Notes under the pieces: model-generated
What the model saw: the letters and a program-made list of their open reading frames with translations, nothing else
The model's database searches: none
What the model was told of the DNA's origin: nothing
Origin: Vulcanibacillus modesticaldus
Lineage (GTDB): Bacteria; Bacillota; Bacilli; Tepidibacillales; Tepidibacillaceae
Direction: 5' to 3'
Length of the DNA stretch: 50,162 bases
Assembly (NCBI RefSeq): GCF_001730235.1
Contig: NZ_MIJF01000005.1
Coordinates: 1 to 50,162 of the forward strand
Made by a program: the position numbers and the translations under genes
In this document: piece after piece, positions 44,232 through 50,162 of the stretch
Position numbering within the stretch: position 1 is the stretch's first letter
Layout: each line of letters opens with the position of its first letter

Positions 44232-44735
44232 ATGGAACAAACGCAAACAATGTGCTGTAACTGTGGTAATCAGCAAGATGAAAGAAATGATAAATTGAAT
44301 GAACTTATACAGAAATATAGGGATGTAAAAGGTGGACTCATTCCTGTATTACATGGCGTTCAAGAAATTTATGGTTATTTAAATGAAGACGCTTTAAAAG
44401 TTGTATCTGAAGAATTAGCTGTCCCAATGTCAGAAATATATGGGGTTGCAACATTTTATTCATTCTTCTCATTAGAGCCTAAGGGAGAGCATGTTATCAG
44501 GGTTTGTCTTGGTACAGCTTGTTATGTAAAGGGAGCACAACAAGTTTTAGACAAATTAAGTGAGAAATTGAATGTTGAAGTAAATAAGACAACAGAAGAT
44601 CAAAAATTCACACTTGAAGCTTCAAGATGTTTAGGAGCTTGTGGTTTAGCACCTGTAATCATGATCGATGATGATGTTTATGGAAAACTAACTCCAGAAA
44701 TGGTCGATGAGATTCTTGAAAAATACAATAAGTAG
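44232..44735 (+). CDS. hydC: NADH-dependent [FeFe]-hydrogenase subunit HydC (NuoE-like)
   Basis: Thioredoxin-fold [2Fe-2S] subunit, homologous to complex I NuoE. The cluster ligands are in VCLGTACYVKGA and CLGACGLAPVIMID (four cysteines). The helical N-terminal domain contains LIPVLHGVQEIYGYL. An unusual extra cysteine group (MCCNCG) is at residues 7-12. Length 167. First gene of the hydCBA operon, with AAGGAGGG upstream, two Rex-like sites before it, and hydB 16 bases after. Confidence 0.95.
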   Translation: MEQTQTMCCNCGNQQDERNDKLNELIQKYRDVKGGLIPVLHGVQEIYGYLNEDALKVVSEELAVPMSEIYGVATFYSFFSLEPKGEHVIRVCLGTACYVKGAQQVLDKLSEKLNVEVNKTTEDQKFTLEASRCLGACGLAPVIMIDDDVYGKLTPEMVDEILEKYNK

Positions 44736-44751
44736 GGGAGAGAAATTGGAA

Positions 44752-46620
44752 ATGAAAACTCTACAAGAATTAGAGCAAATAAGAAAAGAAACATTGGAGA
44801 AGATGAATGCAAGAAATGGTAATGAATCTTTGACAAATGAAAAACACCTATTAGTTTGTCGTGGAACAGGATGTACTTCTTCATTATCACCAAAGATAAT
44901 GGAAGAGCTAGAAAAACAATTAGAGAAACATCAGCTTGAGAATATACGTGTGATAAAAACAGGATGTTTCGGACTTTGTGCCAAAGGGCCAATTATCGTT
45001 GTCCATCCTGAAAAAACATTCTACACACAAGTAAAACCTGAAGATGTAGGAGAAATTGTGGAACAACATTTATTAAAAGGTGAAGTTGTTCAAAGATTGC
45101 TATGTAAAGACGAACAAGCCGAAAAGTACATGATTGAAAAATTAGATGATTTACCTTTTTATAAAAAACAAAAGAGGATTGTACTAAAAAATTGCGGTTT
45201 TATTAATCCAGAGGATATTGATGAATATTTAGCAATGGATGGTTATAAGGCATTAGAAAAAGTTTTAACTTCTATGTCAAGGCAACAAGTTATTGAGGAA
45301 ATTAAGGAATCTGGCCTAAGAGGTCGTGGAGGTGGCGGTTTCCCTACCGGTTTGAAATGGGAATTTGCAGCCAAACAAGAAAATGACCAAAAATATATTA
45401 TTTGTAATGCTGACGAAGGTGACCCAGGTGCGTTTATGGATCGTTCAGTATTAGAAGGAGATCCACATGTTGTGCTTGAGGCAATGGCTATTGGTGGTTA
45501 TGCTATTGGTGCTAACAAAGGTTTTATCTATGTAAGGGCTGAATATCCAATAGCTGTAAAGAGATTGGAAGTGGCTATTGAACAAGCTAAGGAATATGGA
45601 GTTTTAGGTGATAACATTTTAGGCACTGGATTTAAATTTGATGTAGAAATAAGACTTGGTGCTGGAGCGTTTGTTTGTGGTGAAGAAACAGCTCTAATGA
45701 ACTCCATTGAAGGAAAAAGGGGTATGCCAAATCCTAAACCACCATTCCCAGCAGTAAGTGGTTTATTTGGAAAACCTACTGTAATCAATAACGTAGAAAC
45801 TTTTGCTAATATCCCACCAATCATCAATAAGGGGGCTAGCTGGTTCTCTAGTATTGGAACGGAAAAAAGTAAAGGCACAAAAGTCTTTGCTCTTGGTGGA
45901 AAGATTGTCAATACAGGTTTAATTGAGGTTCCTATGGGAACTACCTTAAGGGAAGTTATTTATGAAATAGGCGGAGGAATCCCTAACGGTAAAAATTTCA
46001 AGGCTGTACAAACTGGTGGACCGTCTGGAGGTTGTATAACAGCAGAACATTTAGATACACCAATCGATTATGATACCCTAACTGCTCTAGGTTCAATGAT
46101 GGGGTCCGGGGGAATGATTGTCCTTGACGAAGACAATTGTATGGTTGACGTTGCTAGGTTCTATCTCGATTTTACTAAGGACGAGTCATGTGGAAAATGT
46201 ACCCCTTGTAGAATAGGTACAACAAGATTATTGGAGATCTTAGAAAAAATTACAGAAGGCAAAGGAACATTAGAGGATATTACAAAACTCGAAGTACTTT
46301 CTGAACAGATAAAAGCTGGATCATTATGTGGACTTGGTCAAACAGCACCAAACCCAGTATTATCTACTTTAAAATATTTTAAGGAAGAATATATTGCTCA
46401 CGTTGTCGATAAAAAATGTTCTTCCGGTGTATGTAGATCACTAGTTGAATATGTTATTGATCCAGATCTTTGTAAGGGTTGTACGTTATGTGCCCGTAAA
46501 TGCCCTGTTAATGCGATAAGCGGTAAAGTTAAGGAGCCACATGTAATTGATACAGAAAAGTGTATTAAATGTGGTGTGTGCTTTGAATCATGTAAGTTTA
46601 AAGCGATATTTAGAGGATAA
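44752..46620 (+). CDS. hydB: NADH-dependent [FeFe]-hydrogenase subunit HydB (NuoF-like, flavin and NADH site)
   Basis: Flavoprotein of the electron-bifurcating hydrogenase. Order of domains: N-terminal thioredoxin-like [2Fe-2S] domain (CRGTGCTSS and CFGLCAKGP); NuoF FMN/NADH core (RGRGGGGFPTGLKW, NADEGDPGAFMDRS); the [4Fe-4S] site SCGKCTPCRIGT; and a C-terminal two-cluster ferredoxin (CKGCTLCARKCPVNAI and CIKCGVCFESCKF). About 620 residues, the usual HydB size and layout. Start: ATG at 44752, or TTG at 44746 five bases after GGGGAG; the upstream open frame overlaps hydC. FMN-NADH chemistry here would split electrons between NAD and ferredoxin. Confidence 0.96.
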   Translation: MKTLQELEQIRKETLEKMNARNGNESLTNEKHLLVCRGTGCTSSLSPKIMEELEKQLEKHQLENIRVIKTGCFGLCAKGPIIVVHPEKTFYTQVKPEDVGEIVEQHLLKGEVVQRLLCKDEQAEKYMIEKLDDLPFYKKQKRIVLKNCGFINPEDIDEYLAMDGYKALEKVLTSMSRQQVIEEIKESGLRGRGGGGFPTGLKWEFAAKQENDQKYIICNADEGDPGAFMDRSVLEGDPHVVLEAMAIGGYAIGANKGFIYVRAEYPIAVKRLEVAIEQAKEYGVLGDNILGTGFKFDVEIRLGAGAFVCGEETALMNSIEGKRGMPNPKPPFPAVSGLFGKPTVINNVETFANIPPIINKGASWFSSIGTEKSKGTKVFALGGKIVNTGLIEVPMGTTLREVIYEIGGGIPNGKNFKAVQTGGPSGGCITAEHLDTPIDYDTLTALGSMMGSGGMIVLDEDNCMVDVARFYLDFTKDESCGKCTPCRIGTTRLLEILEKITEGKGTLEDITKLEVLSEQIKAGSLCGLGQTAPNPVLSTLKYFKEEYIAHVVDKKCSSGVCRSLVEYVIDPDLCKGCTLCARKCPVNAISGKVKEPHVIDTEKCIKCGVCFESCKFKAIFRG

Positions 46621-46633
46621 GAGGGTGAATAAA

Positions 46634-48370
46634 TTGGAAAAGGTAAAAATTATGATAGATGGCTTAGAAATAGAAGTTGAAAAGGGAACCACAGTTTTAG
46701 AGGCTGCAAAGGAAGTAGGTATTCATATTCCAACCCTTTGTTATTTAAAAAATGTAAACGAACCATCAAGCTGTAGAGCCTGTGTGGTTGAAGTAGGACC
46801 AAGGCTTATAGCTTCCTGTACACTAAAAGCTGAAGATGGTATGAATATTAAAACGAATACCAAAAAAGTTAGGGAAGCAAGAAAAACGGTAGTTGAGTTA
46901 ATCTTATCCGATCACAAAAGAGAGTGTACATCCTGTTTAAGAAATGAAAAGTGTGAATTACAAAGCTTGGCTAATAATTTGAATATTAGAGAATTAAGGT
47001 TTGAAGGAGAAAGAACTAGAGCTGAAATAGATTACAGTTCTCCAGCAATTGTTAGAGATATTGAAAAATGTATTTTATGTGGAAGGTGTATCGCAACTTG
47101 TAGTAATGTCCAAACAGTTAATGCTATTGGTTTTATCAATCGAGGATTTGGAACAATTGTAGGTCCATCATTTGATAAGCCACTTGCTGATTCAGTTTGT
47201 ATTAACTGTGGTCAATGTATTCTTGCTTGTCCGGTTGGGGCATTATATGAACATGAGAATATCAATGACATTTGGAGAGAAATTGAAAATCCAGATAAAT
47301 TGGTTGTTGTACAGACAGCTCCAGCAGTACGTGTAGCATTAGGGGAAGAATTTGGCCTACCAATTGGCACAAGGGTAACTGGTAAGATGGTAGCTGCTCT
47401 AAGAAAGATCGGTTTCGATAAAGTTTTTGATACTGATTTTGCTGCTGATTTGACAATTATGGAAGAGGGAACTGAGCTAATAAAAAGGTTAGAAACAGGA
47501 GAAAATTTACCGTTAATGACATCCTGTTGTCCGGGTTGGGTTAAATTCGTTGAGCATAATTTCCCTAATATGTTGGAAAATTTATCTACATGTAAATCTC
47601 CACATGAGATGGAAGGAGCTTTAATAAAAAGCTATTTTGCTAAGAGGATGAATGTTGATCCTAAAAATATTGTTGTAGTTTCCATAATGCCTTGTACAGC
47701 TAAGAAATTTGAAAGTCAACGTGAAGAACTATCTAACCAACAAATGCAGGATGTTGATTACGTGTTAACTACAAGAGAATTGGCCCAAATGATCAAGGAA
47801 GCTGGAATAGATTTTGTTAACCTAAAGGATGAAGAATTTGATAATCCATTCGGTGAGGCTACTGGAGCTGGAGTAATTTTTGGAGCTACCGGTGGAGTTG
47901 CTGAAGCAGCATTGAGAACTGTATTTGAACTTGTTGCCGGTAAGGATTTGGATACTGTAGATTTTAATGCTGTAAGAGGAATCGAAGGAATTAAAGAAGC
48001 AACAATTGAACTTCCAAATGGGGCTGTAATAAATACTGCTGTAATCAACGGACTAGGAAATGCGAGAAAAGTTATGGAATTAATCCAAAAAGGCGAAAAG
48101 AACTATCAATTTATTGAAGTGATGGCTTGTCCAGGAGGATGTATTAATGGTGGTGGACAACCAATTGTTGATAAAGAAACTAGAGAAAACATCGACGTCA
48201 AAATAGCAAGAAGTAAAGCGATTTATGATGAGGATAAATCTTTACCAATTAGAAAATCCCATAAGAATCCATACATTAAGAAAATATACGATGAGTTCTT
48301 GGGTGAACCAAATAGTCATTTAAGTCATCAGCTTTTACACACTAACTACGTTGCTAGAGAGAAATTCTAA
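46634..48370 (+). CDS. hydA: [FeFe]-hydrogenase catalytic subunit HydA
   Basis: Carries the H-cluster that makes or oxidises H2. Domains in order: N-terminal [2Fe-2S] (CYLKN, SSCRACVVEV), His-ligated cluster (HKRECTSCLRNEKCELQ), two [4Fe-4S] ferredoxin motifs (CILCGRCIATC and CINCGQCILACPVGAL). The H-cluster motifs are TSCCPGW (296-302), MPCTAKK (Cys354) and MACPGGCINGGGQP (Cys499, Cys503), all intact. Length 578 from the TTG at 46634, five bases after GAGGGTGA; the upstream open frame lies inside hydB. With HydB and HydC it makes the trimeric NADH/ferredoxin-dependent enzyme. Confidence 0.97.
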   Translation: MEKVKIMIDGLEIEVEKGTTVLEAAKEVGIHIPTLCYLKNVNEPSSCRACVVEVGPRLIASCTLKAEDGMNIKTNTKKVREARKTVVELILSDHKRECTSCLRNEKCELQSLANNLNIRELRFEGERTRAEIDYSSPAIVRDIEKCILCGRCIATCSNVQTVNAIGFINRGFGTIVGPSFDKPLADSVCINCGQCILACPVGALYEHENINDIWREIENPDKLVVVQTAPAVRVALGEEFGLPIGTRVTGKMVAALRKIGFDKVFDTDFAADLTIMEEGTELIKRLETGENLPLMTSCCPGWVKFVEHNFPNMLENLSTCKSPHEMEGALIKSYFAKRMNVDPKNIVVVSIMPCTAKKFESQREELSNQQMQDVDYVLTTRELAQMIKEAGIDFVNLKDEEFDNPFGEATGAGVIFGATGGVAEAALRTVFELVAGKDLDTVDFNAVRGIEGIKEATIELPNGAVINTAVINGLGNARKVMELIQKGEKNYQFIEVMACPGGCINGGGQPIVDKETRENIDVKIARSKAIYDEDKSLPIRKSHKNPYIKKIYDEFLGEPNSHLSHQLLHTNYVAREKF

Positions 48371-48417
48371 TATTGGCTGTCTCACCACTTCAAAACAAAA
48401 TATAAGGGGCGATTAAG

Positions 48418-49833
48418 ATGCAACAAAAAAAAGTTGTTGATTTTATTCAAGACAAAGAGATCAATGCTGCGATCGAATACGGAAAAGATGCAGCTAAAGA
48501 CCAAGAAAAAGTAAAAAAAATATTAAATAAGGCTAAACAATTTAAAGGTTTAACTCACCGAGAAGCTTCAGTATTACTACATGTAGAAGATAAAAATATT
48601 TTAAATGAAATTTTTAAAACAGCAAATCAGGTTAAAGAGAAGATTTATGGCAAGAGAATCGTATTATTTGCCCCTTTATATGTAAGTAACTATTGTGTAA
48701 ATGTCTGTGATTATTGTGGTTATAAATATTCAAACTCAGACTTTAAACGAAGAAAACTTACGATGGAAGAGCTTGTTGAAGAAGTTAAAGTACTTCAAAC
48801 CCTTGGTCATAAACGATTAGCACTTGAAGCTGGTGAGGACCCGATAAATTGTTCAATTGATTATATTTTAGAATGTATTTCAACTATCTACTCTGTAAAA
48901 CACGATAATGGTAGTATTAGAAGAATAAATGTAAATATAGCTGCAACGACTGAAGAAAACTATAGGAAGTTAAAAGAAGCGGAAATTGGGACATATATCT
49001 TATTCCAAGAAACGTACCATCGACCAACCTACGAAAGGATTCATTCTAAGGGACCTAAACATGATTATTTTTGGCATACTACTGCAATGGATCGTGCTAT
49101 GAAGGCCGGAATTGATGATGTAGGAATCGGAGTTTTATATGGATTGTATGACCATAAATATGATACCATTGCAATGCTTATGCATGCAGAGCATTTAGAA
49201 GAAAAATTTGGGGTTGGTCCACACACAATTTCTGTTCCTAGACTTCAACCGGCAGAAAACGTTAGTCTCGATAGTTATCCATATCTAGTCTCAGATGAAG
49301 ACTTTATGAAGATAGTAGCTATTTTAAGACTATCAGTACCATATACTGGAATGATATTATCCACAAGAGAAAAACCAGAATTTAGAGATCGAGTACTAGA
49401 ACTTGGAATTTCGCAGATAAGTGCCGGATCCTGTACTGGAGTGGGCGGCTATGTCGAAGAGTATCGAAAACAAAATTTGGGGGAAAAGCCTCAGTTTGAA
49501 GTTGGTGATCATAGATCTCCCCTTGAAATAATAAAGAGTCTTATAAAGGGAGGATATATTCCAAGTTATTGTACCGCGTGTTACAGAGAAGGAAGAACCG
49601 GAGATAGATTCATGTCCCTTGCTAAATCTGGACAAATACAAAATATCTGTCAACCCAATGCCTTGATAACCTTAAAAGAGTATCTGTTAGATTATGGCGA
49701 CGAGGAAGCGATTGAACTAGGAGAAAAATTAATTAATAAGAGTTTAAATGAGATACCTAGGGAAGGAACTAAAAAGATAACTATTGAAAGGTTAAAGAAG
49801 ATTGAAGAAGGAGAAAGGGATTTAAGATTTTAG
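48418..49833 (+). CDS. hydG: [FeFe]-hydrogenase maturation tyrosine lyase HydG
   Basis: Radical SAM tyrosine lyase supplying CO and cyanide to the H-cluster. The SAM cluster motif is Cys93-x3-Cys97-x2-Cys100 (CVNVCDYCG), and the C-terminal auxiliary cluster motif is YCTACYREGRTGDRF with a later Cys in QNICQPNAL. The 471-residue length is typical. Start follows GGGGCGATTAAG, 47 bases after hydA. The third maturase, the GTPase HydF, is not in the window. Confidence 0.96.
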   Translation: MQQKKVVDFIQDKEINAAIEYGKDAAKDQEKVKKILNKAKQFKGLTHREASVLLHVEDKNILNEIFKTANQVKEKIYGKRIVLFAPLYVSNYCVNVCDYCGYKYSNSDFKRRKLTMEELVEEVKVLQTLGHKRLALEAGEDPINCSIDYILECISTIYSVKHDNGSIRRINVNIAATTEENYRKLKEAEIGTYILFQETYHRPTYERIHSKGPKHDYFWHTTAMDRAMKAGIDDVGIGVLYGLYDHKYDTIAMLMHAEHLEEKFGVGPHTISVPRLQPAENVSLDSYPYLVSDEDFMKIVAILRLSVPYTGMILSTREKPEFRDRVLELGISQISAGSCTGVGGYVEEYRKQNLGEKPQFEVGDHRSPLEIIKSLIKGGYIPSYCTACYREGRTGDRFMSLAKSGQIQNICQPNALITLKEYLLDYGDEEAIELGEKLINKSLNEIPREGTKKITIERLKKIEEGERDLRF

Positions 49834-49893
49834 TGGCTAAATTGTAATTTGCCTAAGTTATAGATAAGAGATAAAATAATTTTGTAGACATAA

Positions 49894-49917
49894 AGACCTT
49901 ACTTTTATGTGAGGTCT
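49894..49917 (+). repeat. Hairpin after hydG
   Basis: AGACCTTAC (49894-49902) pairs with GTGAGGTCT (49909-49917), one wobble, loop TTTTAT. No T-run follows directly; a second hairpin at 49931 does. Confidence 0.55.
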
Positions 49918-49930
49918 CAGACTGAAGACT

Positions 49931-49967
49931 AACCTCATGCTAAATTACCTAGTATGAGGTTATTTTT
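49931..49967 (+). terminator. Terminator after hydG, overlapping the transposase 3' end
   Basis: AACCTCAT-g-CTA (49931-49942) pairs with TAG-t-ATGAGGTT (49950-49961), then ATTTTTG. It overlaps the stop codon of the convergent transposase gene. Confidence 0.75.
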
Positions 49968-50162
49968 GTCAAAAATGCTTAAAATCTTGGATGAAATAAA
50001 AAATTGAGAGCGATTCGGACGTCTCTTCCACGTCCAATTCGCTAGCTTTTTCAAATTCATGGCAGCAAAAACTAACATCGCCTGCATCGAGACTTTTTTC
50101 AAACCTCTTAACGTAGTCCAACGCAAACCATGTTTCTCTTTCATATCTGCAAATACTCTTTC
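49935..50162 (-). CDS. C-terminal end of an IS1182-type transposase (5' end outside window)
   Basis: The minus-strand frame is open to the window edge. It reads ERVFADMKEKHGLRWTTLRG, then AMLVFAAMNLKKLANWTWK, a typical C-terminus of IS1182-family DDE transposases. The internal ATG at 50144 is not the start. Only the last 75 codons are visible, so integrity, element ends and copy number cannot be judged. It converges on hydG. Confidence 0.85.
   Translation of the reverse strand, partial: ERVFADMKEKHGLRWTTLRGLKKVSMQAMLVFAAMNLKKLANWTWKRRPNRSQFFISSKILSIFDKNNLILGNLA

Noticed and set aside
50142-50144. ATG at 50144 as the start of a small minus-strand gene
   Set aside because: The frame continues upstream to the window edge with typical IS1182 transposase sequence, so it is internal.

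Overview
The window looks like chromosome of an anaerobic, endospore-forming, low-GC Firmicute. The evidence is AT-rich DNA, strong AGGAGG-type ribosome binding sites, sporulation genes (a bofC-like gene, spoIID, spoVB) and a complete-looking NAD-linked [FeFe]-hydrogenase operon with two H-cluster maturases. The backbone order (yebC, bofC-like, transporter, ruvC-ruvA-ruvB, DUF2905 | spoIID, queA, tgt, yajC, PAP2, TIGR04086, DUF421, spoVB, comN-like) resembles the Bacillus subtilis yrbC-to-comN region from memory. However, it carries ruvC, which B. subtilis lacks, and hydrogenase genes typical of Clostridia. An anaerobic Bacillales-type lineage is my best guess; the species cannot be named from the sequence.

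Layout. 1-1.1 kb: 3' part of a tnpB-type IS605-family gene cut by the window edge, with hairpins at its right end. 1.2-7.4 kb: nadE, yebC, bofC-like, an MFS transporter, then the Holliday junction operon ruvC-ruvA-ruvB with a small DUF2905 gene. 7.4-33.8 kb: an accessory block between ruvB and spoIID/queA. It holds a Fic toxin with a VbhA-like antitoxin, a structured noncoding stretch (about 8.43-8.56 kb), a stalk-domain secreted protein, a giant secreted multidomain protein broken by a frameshift, a type I CRISPR-Cas locus with an 18-repeat array, a chemotaxis receptor, and a fatty-acyl-CoA degradation cluster with two paralogous CoA-transferases. 33.9-42.8 kb: spoIID, queA, tgt, yajC and membrane/sporulation genes. 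43.0-49.8 kb: hydE, then hydC-hydB-hydA and hydG, with two Rex-type operators before hydC. 49.9-50.2 kb: the 3' end of an IS1182-type transposase on the minus strand, running off the window.

How the parts work together. RuvABC branch-migrates and resolves Holliday junctions. Cas1, Cas2 and Cas4 would acquire spacers, Cas6 would process the array transcript, Cas8-Cas7-Cas5 would form the surveillance complex, and Cas3 would degrade the target. HydABC would couple NADH and ferredoxin oxidation to H2 formation (or the reverse), its active site being built by HydE and HydG plus HydF, which is not in this window. Two palindromes upstream of hydC suggest NADH-responsive repression by Rex. The acyl-CoA dehydrogenase, crotonase, hydroxyacyl-CoA dehydrogenase and thiolase make a beta-oxidation set, with CaiB-type enzymes probably supplying the CoA ester.

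Most notable for a second look: the type I CRISPR locus whose Cas3 has helicase first and HD nuclease last; a 16-bp hairpin burying the cas1 ribosome binding site; nested palindromes in the CRISPR leader reaching into the first repeat; an unidentified structured RNA-like region; the dual Rex operators; a SpoIID with SH3-like modules inside it; and the frameshifted giant surface protein. No database search was possible, so all family names rest on motif recognition.
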